Source: Cryptomeria japonica
Lineage: Eukaryota > Streptophyta > Pinopsida > Cupressales > Cupressaceae
Direction of reading: 5' to 3'
Assembly: GCF_030272615.1 (NCBI RefSeq)
Contig: NC_081413.1
Location: 331,197,302-331,261,301, forward strand
DNA length: 64,000 nucleotides
Shown: positions 33,547-46,162 of the stretch, in pieces
Layout: every line of letters starts with the position of its first letter
Position numbering within the stretch: position 1 is the stretch's first letter
The notes under the pieces: model-generated
What the model saw: only the letters and a program-made list of their open reading frames with translations
Databases searched by the model: none
What the model was told of the DNA's origin: nothing
Position numbers and translations under genes: made by a program

Positions 33547-35701
33547 GCCCTTAAAAATTTGGAGGAAAAAACAACTGAATGAAGAACATATTGAACTGTC
33601 GATTAAAAAGAAAGATAATGTGATCACTTCTGAATCAAGCCGCCTTGATAAGCAATACAAGGTTACTCTCCTGGATCAGGTCATTATGCTCCAAATTTTG
33701 CATCTTCGAGAGAGAGCACTTGTTGGTAAGTTTTGGAAATCTTCTCCTTCATCTAATGATTTACTGTCATGGGCTAAGAAAGGTTGGAAAGGGGTTAAGG
33801 AAATTTTCTACATTGATAATGGATCAAAGTTTTTTATTGCAATATTTCATTCAAAATATTTTAGGGATACGACCCATAAGTATAAGGGTTTTGGTCTTTT
33901 CACTGTCCCATGGGTACCAAATTTCAAGACGGATTCTACAATCTGTAAATTTGCCCGCTTCTAAATCTCCTTTTCATCCTTGCCTTTGGAATACAAAGAT
34001 TTAGAGCTAATTGAGTTATTTGAAAACTAGATTGGAATTTTCATTAAGCATGATCTAATTCCTTTTGAATTTACTCATCTTCCAATTCGAGTATGCTTGC
34101 TTCTGGACACATCAAAATTGGTTCCAGATAATCTATCAGTTGTTTCCAAATTTGGTACTTGGAAGTAAACTATCATTCTTGAAGAACCTGAAATACTAGA
34201 TTCTCATTCAGACATTCTGGGACATTTCAATGCTCAATGTCAACAAGATTTGCATCAAACAATTAAAGTTTGCGATGATCATTCTACAGATCCATCCTTT
34301 TGTTTGTTTGCCTCTAGTCTAGGTGTGGATTTGCATGACATTCCTACTCCCATTCAACACATTCAAATTGATAACAATCATATTAATCATGCTAGGACAA
34401 CCACTTCTGAGCATACGAACCAGTCCCCAAAGTAGGAAATGCAAATATTGTCTTCTGAAAGGTTAAATACACTCAATATATCTTCAAATTGGAACTGGTT
34501 ATTATCTGCATTTAAATTTTTCAATCAGAAGGAACAAGGTTTGATTTTCATCATTTTATTATGCTCGTATGCCCCAATTGAAATTGGTAAAACTTTTGTG
34601 GCCAGAATGTTATCTCCCTCTCGAAATCTAATGGGCATGGGTTTTTCTTCTTTGGTCTCTCCAAGGAAGGTGAATGGTTCCTTCTCAGAAATCTCTAGTA
34701 AAACAAATATGTTGGTCTCTAGATTGCCTACATCTAGTCGGCCTATTGAATTACTGGATGCCTCTAAGGAAGATAGTTGTAATCCTGTCCCATATTACAA
34801 AAGGCCACTACAAGGATGTGAGAAGATGGGTGTGTAGAGATCATCAGATAACCTAGGCCAAGTAACCAATGACTGGCTATGTCCAGCTAGGGCTACTCTA
34901 GGGTACAAGGACCCTAAGGTGCAAAGATCATTAGTCAACTGGTTAATATATGTACTTCAATTTTCCAATCAAAATGATCAAGGTTTGACTTTTACCAATT
35001 TCTTATGCTTACATGCACTAGATGAAATTGGTAAAACTTTTGTGGCCAGAATGATATCTCCTTCTCAAAATTTTATGAGCATGGGTTTTACCTCACTATT
35101 TTCTCCAAGGAAGGCGAATGTGTTATTTTTAGAAATCTTTAGTAAAATAAATAAGATGGCCTCTCAACTGTTTACATCTAGTTGACCTCTTAATCTTATG
35201 AATGCCTTTAAGGAAGATAATATCAATTCTTTCCCATGTCCCAAGAGGTCAATACAATGGCATGAGAAGATAGATGTGCAGAGACTGCCAGATAATCTAG
35301 ATCAATTAGCTAATGATTGGCTATGCTCAGTTCGGCCAGTTCAGTGGTATGAGGAACCCAAGGTCCAAAAATCATTAGATAACTTAGACCAAATTTCCAA
35401 TGAAATGCTACATTCGGTGGGTTCCCACTAGTTATTTGATGAAATTGCTAAAGATGTTCTAAATGAGGATGACCAATTGCTCCCAGATCACTTTACAATT
35501 ATGTCTACTGGTTCTCAGGACTCTTATTTTGGCATTCTGCCTAGTATTATGGATGCAGAGGTCAACACTCACCAAACAGATTGTGAAAGCCAACAAGACC
35601 CTCCATATGATTTCTCACAATCTCTATCAATCTCCCAATCTCCTGTAAGCCTTTCTCCGATATTTAATTCACCAAAACCAAGAGGAAGAAAACCAAAATA
35701 A
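33547..35701 (+). pseudogene. LINE ORF1 (DUF4283-like RNA-binding protein) with internal duplication
   Basis: Frame from about 33555 reads a DUF4283-like pattern: LRERALVGKFWKSSPSSNDL, then WAKKGWKGVKEIFYIDNGSK and FFIAIF. After a frameshift near 33950 the second half (LPLEYKDLELIELFEN) continues in another frame. Such proteins are the Gag-like partners in plant L1 elements and bind the element RNA. The C-terminal half contains two diverged copies of a module with IGKTFVARM(L/I)SPS and SPRK(V/A)N, about 445 bp apart, each followed by a QR/QK...DNLDQ segment. It ends GRKPK at 35701, 84 bp before the endonuclease frame. Confidence 0.75.
34480..35430 (+). repeat. Tandem duplication (about 445 bp unit) inside LINE ORF1
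   Basis: AAATTGGTAAAACTTTTGTG occurs at about 34583 and 35026. CTCCAAGGAAGG and the downstream CAGATAA(C/T)CTAG motif keep the same offset. The units are diverged by eye (roughly a quarter of positions), so the duplication is old relative to the element's insertion. Confidence 0.75.
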
Positions 35702-35784
35702 GCTAAATTGAAAGAGGAAATAGCAGCTGGCATTCAGTCCACTTTAGATGGTAAATTTATTGTCATTAAAAGGCCGAGGAGGGC

Positions 35785-38700
35785 ATGTTACTCTCCTCGT
35801 CTTCAATGAAAATCATTTCATGGAATATCAGAGGCATTAATGCCTCTAAAAAAAGAAATCGAATTAAGCTCCAACTTGATTCGTCAATAGCTGATATTAT
35901 TATGTTGCAAGAAACCAAAACTTCTCAGGATACATTTCAAAACACTATTCACAAGTGGGAAAAATGGAAATCATTGCATGTCCGGGCTCAAGGAGCTTTA
36001 AGAGGACTTATAGTTCCGTGGACCCCTAAAACAATAAATGCAGAAATAATAACCATAGGTAATAATTGGCAGCTATTGAATATTCAAAACTTTGATTTGT
36101 CTTTCATGCTATTTAATGTTTATGGACCCACTAGTACTCTTGACAAAAAGAGGCTCTGGAATACAATAGCAGCAGCTATCAATCAATTTGCAGATCAAAA
36201 CATTATTTTGGGAGGTGACTTCAATGCTATTGTCTCCCTCCAAGAAAAAAGAGGGGGTATTTGCCCTCCAATAAGGACAATTGAAGATTTTGTGGGTTTT
36301 ATCTCCGATAATGCATTGACAGATATAGTGCCAAAAAAGGGTTTTTTTACATGGACAAATAGGAGAAAGAAATTTTCACAAATAGCTGAGAGATTGGATA
36401 GATTTCTCATTTCTCAACAATGGTTGGTACAGAATTATCCACTTTGCCATTTCACTGATTATCTCTCCCAAGACTTCACCTTGTGTTCATCGACCTTCGT
36501 TCAAATTTGAAAGGATGTGGTTTAGACATCCTCATTTCCCCCCCCCTACTTTGTCAATGGTGGGTGAGTGTACCATTTCATAATGGAAATATAATGCTTC
36601 AATTTCACAAGAAAATGCAATATGTTAAATCTCAAATTAAAGTATGGAATGCTACAGTTTTTAAGAATACCTTCCATGAAAAAGATATGGTGGCAAAAGA
36701 GCTAGTAGAAATTCGGGATCATATCATTATGCAAGGCATGGATAATGCCACATATGATAAACAAAAACATCTACAAACAACATGGGAAGAGTTATGTAAG
36801 AGAGAGAAAGTCTACTGGAGGTAGAAGTCTAGGGAACTTTGGTTGAAAGAAGGAGATAGGAATACAAAATTCTTTCATGTGTCAGCCAAAGCAAAAAGAG
36901 TGGCCTCTTCAATATTTGAGATTAATGATGCTATTCAAGGTCATAAGTCGACAAAACCTCATGAAATTCAAGATGGAGGAGTGAAATTTTTTAAAAGTTT
37001 GCTTGCTCCTCCCCTTAGTAATATGCAGTTAGCATCTAAAGAACAAGAAGTCTTAGACGTTATCCCAAATATCATTTCCCAATGTGACAATGAGGATCTC
37101 ATGAAACCTTTCACTCTTGAAGAAGTTCGTGGAGTGGTGTTTTCACTTGCCCCGGGTCCTGATGGGTATACGACCCTTTTCTTTCAAAAGTGTTGGGATG
37201 TCATATGTTTTGATTTGTTGGTAGCACTGGAAGAGTCAAGAAGGAGTGCTTTAGTGTTGAAGATGTTCAATGTTACTAATGTAGCAATTTTGCCCAAGGT
37301 TAGAGTACCAAAAACTTTTGCGGATTTTAGGCCTATCTCCTTGTGTAATACTATCTATAAAATTCTTACTAAGGCCATTTATCGAAGATTGCAAAAACTC
37401 ATTCCAAAATTTATTTCACTTAAACAAGGGTGATTTGTCCCTGGGAGGGAAACTGTGGAAGAATCACTAGTTGCACATGAAGTTCTCCACTCTGTCCAAA
37501 CCGCCCAAATGCCATCTTTTATTGCTAAGCATGATATGATGAAGGCCTATGATAGGGTAAATTGGAATTTTCTCTTAAAAGTTCTCCACAAATTTGGATT
37601 CTATGATAAATGGTGCAAATGGATTAGAGCATGTATTTCGGGAGCATTCTTCTCAATCATTATCATTGGGACACCTTCAGGTTTCTTTGCAGCTACTCAA
37701 GGTGCTAGGCAAGGAGACCCCCTATCCCCTTTCTTGTTCATCATTATGGCAGAAGCGCTTAGTAGACTAATCAAATTTAATAATGAAAAGGGCACTTGGC
37801 AGGGTATCCACATTCCAAATACTCCCATTTCAGTCACACATACATTCTTTGCGGATGACACTGTTTTATATGGAAAATCCAATATAGCAGAGGCTAATCA
37901 GATTAAGAAAGTTTTGGAATCCTACACATTAGTCTCAGGTCAAAAAATTAAAGCTCAGAAATCAAAGGTATTTATCTTCAACACAAAACCTGCAATTAGC
38001 AAAAAAATCATAATTTTTTGGGATTCAAACTAGAAGTTTTACCTTGCTCGTACCTAGGTATTCCTTTCTTCATGGGAGCTAATAAATCATCTTATTGGGA
38101 AAATGTGCTTGAAAGGATTAAATCTAGAATTTCAGCTTGGCGAGTCAGATGATTGTCTCTCTCAGGCTGCATCCTCCTTATCAAAACTATTTTGGTTTCC
38201 ATACCTAACTACTACATCCCTGTCCTTAAGGCTCCAAAATCAGTTGTCATGAAGATCCAGAAAATTATCTGAAGCTTTTTATGGAAGGGTAATCTATCTC
38301 AAGAAAATAAAATTCCATTAATTTAACTCACCAATATGACACATGGTAAGGCGGTGGGAGGAGTAGGACTGCTTGATCTCACCAAACAGAATAAAGTATT
38401 TGGAGGCAAATTGGTACGAAAAATGTACTCCAAGCCTAATGCAAAATGGTGTCAAATCATGCAAGTGAAGTATCTAGATTCCTCAAACCTACTGAGAATC
38501 CTCACCATTGCTAATCGCCCAAATGGATCTGCAATGTGGAACTTCATGATGTCCTCCAGAGAATTGGTAACCACGTATATTTCTTGGCAAGTTAATAATG
38601 GGGAGTCAATTAATTTTTGGAATGACTCATGGAATGGACACCCTCCATTAGCACAATGTCAACATATGCAAGGAATAATTCCTATTCTCACTCATGTATG

Positions 38701-40066
38701 GGGTGAGAAACTCATTGATTATATCAATGGATTTGAATTACATTCAGGAAAGGCCATCTGGAAAGATTTCTCGCATATTATAACCGATAGTAATCAAAAG
38801 CAGATGTTTCAAAACCTTTTGGATCAGAGAATTGTATTCCTTTCAGATAAACCGGATAAAGTTTTTTGGGCTCCTTCCAAACAAGGTGTACTCTCAGTTA
38901 AAAATGCATATGCAGCTTTACAACATATGATGGATCAGCAGTAGAACCAAAGAGCTTTTAAATTCTGTTGGAATAACAAGGTCTTTCCTAAAGCAGGTTG
39001 TTTCTCTTGGTTGGCAATTCAAAACAAGATCTTAACTAGTGATAGACCAGTCAAGCTGCAAATCTCGCAACCATTTCTCTGTGTTATGTGTAATAAGGAA
39101 AGTGAAACAGTTGACCACTTGTTTGTTCAATGTCCATTTACTCAACAACGCTGGTTCTTCATTTTGAATAGACTGCAAATTTCATTGCCTCTGCCAAACA
39201 CAGTTTGGGATTTGTTTCAGTCTTGGCCTACTATGTTTACCTCCTCCACCTTTTCTTGTATTTGGCACATCATTCTAGCATCAGTCATTTGGTCCATCTG
39301 GTGGGAAAGAAATAAAATAGTCTTTAGGAAAGTGTCTTTGTCGGTTGATAAAGTTTTGGAAGTCATTGAGAAATCAGTTTCAGACCTAGTTAATGTTCAT
39401 GTTCAATCCCATTTTAACATTTCTTCATTATTTTCGCCTTGGGATTCTTCCATTATCAGAAATTGGAAGCACATTTTATCACCATCTAACTCTAGCTTGT
39501 CATCCTATAATAAATTGACTAAAGTTGATAGATCTAATATTTCATGGCAACCCCCTCATCAAGATTTTATTAAAATTAACTTCGATGGTTCATCAAGAGG
39601 GAACCTAGGTGACTCCGGGGCTGGAGTTTGTATTAGGGATCATATGGGCAATTTAAAAGCATTCAAATATTCTATATTGCCTTCATGAACTAATAATATG
39701 GCAGAGGTGCAAGCATTATTGGAAGGATTGATCCTCGCAAAGAAATTGGGTTTTTTAAAACTTCACGTTGAAGGGGATTCCTCTCTTATTATTAATGCTT
39801 GCATACAGAGGAAATCATTAAATTAGAGGATCAACTATATTCTTAGACAAGTTTGGACTCTACTAGATTCATTCAAAGCATTTCATATCTCGCACACTTA
39901 CAGGGAAGGTAATAAGATGGCAGACATATTAGCAAATATGGGTTGCGATGGTCTTCAAATTGAATCGATCAAGGATGATCATGAGTTAAAGGAATTTCCA
40001 CAATTAAAAAACATTCTTTGGGATGAGATTTCGTGTGTGATGAGACATGGTAACCATCATGTTTAA
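35785..40066 (+). pseudogene. LINE ORF2: AP endonuclease, reverse transcriptase, zf-RVT, RNase H
   Basis: Endonuclease at 35800-36510: MKIISWNIRGINASKKR, IIMLQETKTS, FNVYGPTS, ILGGDFNAIV and SQDFT, where the catalytic His of the SDH-type motif reads F. RT from about 36840: WLKEGDRNTKFFH, ADFRPISLCNTIYKILTKAI, MMKAYDRVNWNF, ARQGDPLSPFLFIIMAEALS and the catalytic HTFFADDT. Then zf-RVT (FCVMCNKESETVDHLFVQCP reads with L for F, about 39070) and an RNase H with NFDGSSRGNLGDSGAG, NMAEVQALLEGL, VEGDSSLIINA and REGNKMADILA, ending at TAA 40064. Frameshifts or stops lie near 36500, 36823, 37434, 38033, 38150, 38944 and 39688. It would nick target DNA and copy the LINE RNA in place. Confidence 0.93.
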
Positions 40067-40452
40067 TCATTTAAATGCCATTTAATTACACTTGTAGGTA
40101 TAATTTCAAACTAGGGTGATTTAATCACTTAGCATGGTCACATGTGCAATGTCTTAAATCAGTCCCTCATCATCCTTGCATACATGACTATATCCTTGGC
40201 GCATGTGAGATGTAATCCGATAACACCTCGTACATGGTTAAGCAAAGCTGTCACATGCGAATTCTTGCAAGTAGGATGAGTTCATAATTATAACATAGGT
40301 GGATGGGCCGACTATTAAACATCACTTCCTTCATCTCAAAGGCATTTTTCCCTCGCAAGCTAAATTAGTTTGTGCATAACACAGGTTTTGAAGAGGGAAA
40401 ACAAAAAACATCAGAATAGGGCTCGCCGGCTTCAACGGAAGGAAGACTGCAG
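40067..40452 (+). other. Spacer between LINE ORF2 and ORF3
   Basis: 386 bp with no open frame or recognised signal; includes TGATTTAATCA, a short palindrome, at about 40117. Confidence 0.6.
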
Positions 40453-41223
40453 ATGGATTCTACTTGCACAACATGTCGCAGAGAGCACATTGAGTATTTG
40501 CTGCGCAACTATAGAGTCTTCTTAGTAGTGGAAGAGTGGATGAGACCCTTCACGGAGCACATCACAGACGTTTTTCTGGGACAAGTATTCCAAATTCAAT
40601 CATACCAGATCAGGAGGAGCATCAAGCGGGTGATTGGTGAAGAAATCATGTTTCCTTAAGCAAGACGACCCATCTTCCCTTCACAGCTTATCTCTATTTT
40701 CTTGTCAAATGCGTTTGATTTGCTCCAATCCCTTTCAATGCTTGATCTAATTGTCGCCAAAGTTGTCAAGCATGTCTTTCTGTCTGGCAATAAATTTCTT
40801 CTTGCAGTCCAAAGATATGACTTATGGGAGGGTAACACCCACATTGGGGGCATTTTCCCGCGGCATTTCCTCCTATCCAGACATGTCTTTGTGTCAATTT
40901 ATGACAACATTAAACACATGCTGAAGATGCAGAAGTTTTCTTATATCCAAAGTGCTTTGGATAGGCACCGTAGGCAAATAGGGCGGGAATTGGTTACTTT
41001 GATTAAGAAAAAACCAAATGCCCTGTTAATTCTATTGAATGCCGAACCCCCCGAGGTGAATCCACCCCCGCAACCGGTAGTGCCGGATTCAAATGTTGCC
41101 TTAGGGCCTGTGTTATCGCAGGGTTCCAATGAAGCTACAGGTTAAGTTCAAATTCCACCTACAGTCGATAGGGGCACGGTGCAAGAACATCTCGATGATA
41201 ACGTACAACCGATGGATGAGTAA
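40453..41223 (+). pseudogene. LINE ORF3: additional 256-codon frame downstream of RNase H
   Basis: From ATG 40453 a single frame runs to TAA 41221 with only two internal stops (TAA 40657 and TAA 41143). A random 771-bp stretch would be expected to contain about a dozen. The product has an N-terminal CTTCRREH segment, a leucine/valine-rich middle with LVAKVVKHVFLSGNKFLLAVQ-like helices, a basic region RHRRQIGRELVTLIKKK and a proline-rich C-terminus (PPEVNPPPQPVVPDS). It lies on the same strand between ORF2 and the poly(A) tail, so it is probably carried by the LINE. I know of no standard plant L1 protein at this position. It could alternatively be a captured host fragment. Confidence 0.6.
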
Positions 41224-41628
41224 ACCAGATGGTAAATTCTGTTACATATTTTGAAGGGCATAATTATGGACGTCTGATGGCTCTCCATTTTCAAAATCGC
41301 TGAGGATGGCTAGGTTGTGAAATTATAAGCCTACGTGCAGTATTAACTATCCCAAGTTCATATTTTTGGAATGTAACGAGATCGAGTCAATTATGTTGTC
41401 CTGCAGCCAATTGCAAAAATTGGTTTTTTGGTTTTGTAAAAATGATATTTCTATCATTTCACTAATTTAGCTTCATTAGGTTAGCGTTAGTTTTTAGGGG
41501 ATTTCTCTTGAAATTGAAGCTATAACCGGAGGTTTTCTTTTTTCTGGTTCTTTCCTGTTGGTATGCTTGTCGAACCAGATTTGTATCCTATTATTATATT
41601 AATATATGTGTGGCTTGCCACCTTGATT

Positions 41629-41640
41629 AAAAAAAAAAAA
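41629..41640 (+). repeat. LINE poly(A) tail (12 A)
   Basis: Twelve A follow CTTGCCACCTTGATT, the expected end of a target-primed insertion. The flanking CATTGACATTC was not found upstream, so no target duplication can be shown. Confidence 0.85.
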
Positions 41641-41656
41641 CATTGACATTCAAATT

Positions 41657-42081
41657 AAGTGTTGTAGGGGAGAGGGACCAACAATGGATAGGGATATTGA
41701 TACTTGTTATAGTAGGTGAAATAAATGGGCCCTGAAATGGTGCACTAAAAATGTCATGTCAATACTTAGCCCCAAAAAGATTCCTCTAAATTTAAAAAAG
41801 CAACAAATCATGTGATGCCACATCAGTGCACCATTAAACATGATTTACTGCACACTTGTTGGTATTACCTTTTTTGGGACCATTTTGGACATCTTCACAA
41901 AAAAGCATGTTGATGTGACATCATATTTGACCATGTGGACTTGTAAACAATTTCTTCTAGTAGAGGGCTTCACAAGTAAATTGTTGTATGGAATTGAGAG
42001 TAATTTGGAATATCCACATAGGATTTTGAGAAGCGCAAAGTTAGGGTGGACACATATTGGTCCCTCTCCCCTAGTGCTTCA
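41657..42081. mobile_element. Short non-autonomous DNA element with 17-bp terminal inverted repeats
   Basis: TAGGGGAGAGGGACCAA at 41665-41681 is matched by its exact reverse complement at 42057-42073, giving a 409-bp MITE-like unit. The interior has no ORF of note. Flanks AAGTGTTG and GTGCTTCA share GTG-x-T and might be an eroded target duplication. TAGGG ends fit hAT-type elements; the right end can also be read as CACTAGGGG, so the superfamily is open. Confidence 0.6.
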
Positions 42082-42339
42082 AAGACAACCATCTTTGGTT
42101 GCTCCTCAAGAGGGCTTCATAGAAAATTGGACAATCAATGTTTCGATCCTTCTATAAAAAATGATGATATCTAGCAAATTGTGACATTATTATGGTTAAT
42201 CTCTTTTTGGAAGTATAGTTGAGTTCAAAATTAGCAGTAGTATAGAAAGAGGGAATGCGAGCTAAATGGTTGGCATGCTTTAGACCAAAACATTCCACCA
42301 TTGATCATAGTGTTAACCTTAGGTTCTTGGTTGAAAAAA

Positions 42340-43830
42340 TATGGAATACCCAAGTTGGTGAGGTCTTTTGTTGTTTTGTAGACTTTTGAAAAAAAATTGA
42401 CATGGTACCCCACAACAAACTATGGAATATAATGGAGGAAATAGGAGTTCCAAATGTGATTAGAGTAACATTTTTAATGGGCTTTATGAGCATATCAAGG
42501 CTTAAGTTAGGACCACTAATGGAATGCCAGAGAGTTTTGACAGCGATATTGGCATCAAACAAGGTTGCCCAGTTTCCCTAACTCTATTTGGCTATACATT
42601 GATAAGCTAGAAGAATGGTTAAACGAGGTTGGTGGGGAGGGAGTTTAATTGGCTAAATATGTAATAAATTACTCTTATATGTAGATGCTCTAATACTAAT
42701 TGCTAAAATAGCTCATAGTTTGAAGGAGCACTTGAGAGTGTTTGAAACCATTTGTTAGGAGGTTGGGATGCAAATGAACACTAGCAAAACCAAAGTAATG
42801 GTCTTCTCTTTGTGAAGAAATTTAAAAAAAACGAATGAACTTTCTTTTTGAAGGCAACTCGTTGGAAGTACTGAATGAGTACAAGTACCTCAAGCTTGAT
42901 TTCCACAACAAGTTCAAATGGGAAACAAGCAAAGAAAAAAGAAGTCAAGGAGGGTGAAAATCATTATATTCCCTATAAAGTTGATGTAGAAATGAAGAAT
43001 TATGGGATTGGAAAACCCAGAGAATTCTTTATGGCTTGATGATTACCCTAGCGATCCTCTATGGGTGTGAAATTTGGGGTGGCAATATGTTATATTTGAA
43101 ATAGAGGTAGGTAGAAATTATCTAGAAACATCTAACAACAAGCAATCTCAAGATTTAAACTATTATTTCGTTCAAGATTTTTATTGGCTGAAACATGTAC
43201 TTTACCTTTGGAAGCATTGATAATGATGTGGTTGTTAAGCTACCTAAAGAAGATTCAAAATATGGAAAATCATCATTGGCCTAAGATGATAATGGAGGAA
43301 GAGCTAACTAGAACGAAGAAAACATGGACGAGGAAATGGGATGTTAACATACAAGAATTTTCAAATACCTATGAGGAAATAAAAACATTTGTAAGGGGAA
43401 ATCCAAAAAAGTCGTATGGACAAAGGAAAATGGAAGAAAAAAAGCTTACTATATCAAAGAATTTAACCCCACAAGGGGATCATAAGGAGAAATCCTACAT
43501 AGGAGCGAATATTAAATCAAAAGGAAAGGTATTCATAGGCCAATTAAGTGGACAATACCTAAAGAGGAGTGGAAAAAGAGAATATGCCTATTTTGCAATA
43601 TGGAAGTAGTAGAGACAAAATAAAATTTCGTCATGGAATGCAGCATACAATGACATCCATACCAGCTATAAGGACATCTTGAAAGGTGATAAATTTAAGC
43701 ACCTTGTTTGAGGTGGCAAGGTTGGGGAAAACTACAAACTTTTGATCAAGATTCAGTGCCAAAGATTAGATCTAAAGAGGATGTTGCAAACTATATAAGG
43801 ATTTTGGTGCCTTGTTTTCAAGGGGCCATG
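42340..43830 (+). pseudogene. RTE-like LINE fossil (RT and C-terminal region)
   Basis: In shifting frames one can read an RT core: a VPHNKLWNIMEEIGVPNVI segment near 42406, a SNKVAQFP/KQGCPVS block near 42556, LLYVDALILIAK (for YADD) near 42676 and NTSKTKVMVFS near 42779. Further on come LYGCEIWGG at about 43050, then AETCTLPLEALIMMWLLSYL at 43184 and a CxxC segment (KRICLFCNMEVVETK) near 43577. The order and the YGCEIWG and pre-terminal E-x-G-T-x-P-x-E-A blocks are typical of RTE-clade LINEs. It is heavily decayed with no intact domain. Confidence 0.7.
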
Positions 43831-44789
43831 TGCTATCCTTTGGTCCAATACGTTACTTTGGCCTCGTGGATGTTATTAAAATCTTTTATTCATTCATTCA
43901 ATTGCCTCCTTTGCAACCCCCACAAACCTCATGATTGACGACTTTTTTAATGATGAAGACAAAGTTGTCCTTTATAACTATGATGATAGCTACCACCCAA
44001 AGGTGGTGCTTTGAACCTTCTAGTCAATCAAATCCCCACATCCTTTGCCTTCACAACTATCAATAACATCTCAAGAAGCAAAGCCTCGTTGGTGCATAAA
44101 TAAGGAATGTTTCTTCTTTGGCTTGCTATCTTCCTTTGGGTAAATATTTCAACTACTTGCATACCCTATCCCCTCCATCTTTGTGTTTCATGTAATTTAT
44201 TCTAGTAAGAGAAAATAACACAACTTTTAGCTCTACTCCTCCCATGATAGTGCATCTATCTATCAACTTGGCTAATACACATTAGGTGTGATTGCTTATT
44301 ATAGGTCGAGCTTAAAGAACACACACTAAGTTGTGATTTTCTACGTGGGTCAATTTTTTAATTTCTTGTTTCTATTTTTGATTTTGTCATGTCACTATCA
44401 CGATTGAGCTTCATAATGTTCATTTCATGTCTATCTACTTTAATGGTATACACATGGAGTTTGACATTAACATATGTACTTCTTTTACAATATTTTGTAA
44501 AGACAACTCAAAATTATTGTAACATTTTATCGATGATGACATCATAATTTCAAAAATTGTTCACAAGAAATACATAGTACTTTCATATATGATAATATAA
44601 AATTAATTAAATGTATTGGATTAAAAAACAATTGATATATTTTAAATTTATTTCTATAAAATTTGTTCTTACATATTTCTATTATTATTATATATATTAT
44701 TTATTTTTATCTTTTATTATATATATTATACCAGCTAATTTAGAGTAGAGTTTAATGTGAGAAAAACACAACTAAAATTGTATACAAAA
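43831..44789. other. AT-rich interval between LINE fossils
   Basis: No coding signature was recognised. The last 300 bases are largely A/T. Confidence 0.5.
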
Positions 44790-45720
44790 TTCAAAAACAA
44801 GAGGACCATGCACAACCTTGACCAAAGGAATTATGTTGGGGACCTAATGTGCTCCTGAAAGTAGGCGCCTTTAAATGGGCAACAATGCACGGAAGGATAC
44901 TCATGCAAGATATATTACAAACTTTGGACTTCTTCAGCCCTTTCCTTTGCTCCCTTTGTGAAAGCAACGAGGAGACCATGGACCATCTGTTACTATTATA
45001 TTCTATGACCCAACAATGGTGGAATTGGATCCACCATAAACTAGGATGGTTACCCTCCAACATCTCTGATATATTACAAAGTTGATCAAGGTTGAATAAA
45101 GGCTCACCGTGGGTTGACATCTGGGGCAAGCGTCTACTATGGTAATTTGATAGTTATGGAAGGAACACAATGCTAGAATCTTTAAAGGTGAGACATATCT
45201 CATAAAAATAGCTATCAATATGGGAATTTGTGAACATCAAAACATGAAATTAAGAAAGTTGAAGAAATGTAGATTCCCAAGAGACTTGAAACTTAACTTT
45301 TAACTTTGATGGGTCTTGAGAGGCAATCCGGGTTTAATATATGAACTTAACTTTGAGAAATGATTTAGAGACTGTATGTTGAAAAAGCTCCACCAAATTT
45401 GAATGGTACTAATAATGGCAGAATTTGTTGTGAGAAAAATTGTCTCCAATTGATATTGAAGGTGACTCAGAGATAGTTATCAAAGCCATTGCCTCTAAGA
45501 AAACCACCAAGGAGAAAATAGCAAAATGGCTTGAAATAATCCAATCAATCATACCTAGAATTGATCAATGAATACACAATTAAGCATGTCTATAGAGAAG
45601 CCAGCAAAGCTGTAGACTCCCTATCCAACCACGACATCAATTAGGGAGAAACAATCATAATCTCGAAAGAGTTAAAGATATGCAATGGGCTGGCACTGAT
45701 TGTCACTATTGAAAACTCAC
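44790..45720 (+). pseudogene. L1-type LINE fossil: zf-RVT and RNase H remnants
   Basis: 44849-45085 reads VGAFKWATMHGRILMQDILQ, then CSLCESNEETMDHLLLLYSM, matching the zf-RVT domain of plant L1 ORF2. After about 300 bp an RNase H tail is visible: EGDSEIVIKAIASKK near 45450 and a VYREASKAVDSLSNHD segment near 45590. Its sequence differs from that of the LINE at 32.8-41.6 kb, so it is a separate, older insertion. Confidence 0.7.
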
Positions 45721-46136
45721 AGGATGGTCATGTTATCATACTCTAAAACCATGGATGTGCGCATTGAATCGTTCGCTTGGCTCCAAAGATCACACATCTT
45801 CCTAAATGTTCATTTACCAGTTATTCATATTTGTAAATGTAGCCAAGAAACCATCAACTGAGATTGAGGATATTCATCACGAGATAGACTGAGATTGAGT
45901 CAACCATCAAAGCAGTCATTGGTGAAAACTATATGAGAGTACACGATGGGAGACTTGAGCTAGGGAACCATAATTATTAACCATTTCATTTTCGACTTAG
46001 GATAGTTCTAACACACACACGCATCTAAAATATAAACTCTCATGCAAATGAGTATTGTTGTTCATAATAGGTCTATCAAGTGTGAATATAATTACAAGAA
46101 TTGGGTGGGCCTCACATAGTAAGTATGCATTAGCGT

Positions 46137-46162
46137 GTGTATATATATATATATATATATAT
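46137..46162. repeat. (TA)n microsatellite
   Basis: An uninterrupted TA dinucleotide run preceded by GTGTG. Confidence 0.85.

Larger units (their letters stand above)
32821..41640 (+). mobile_element. L1-type LINE, nearly full length, decayed
   Basis: In order on the plus strand: a Trp/Cys-containing leader ORF, an ORF1 with a DUF4283-like domain, an ORF2 with AP endonuclease, RT, zf-RVT and RNase H, a third reading frame, and a 12-A tail preceded by TGGCTTGCCACCTTGATT, which is typical of plant L1 3' ends. It has frameshifts and stops throughout. At about 8.8 kb it is longer than the usual 5-7 kb, owing to internal duplications in ORF1 and the extra 3' frame. The left end is approximate. 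Confidence 0.9.
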
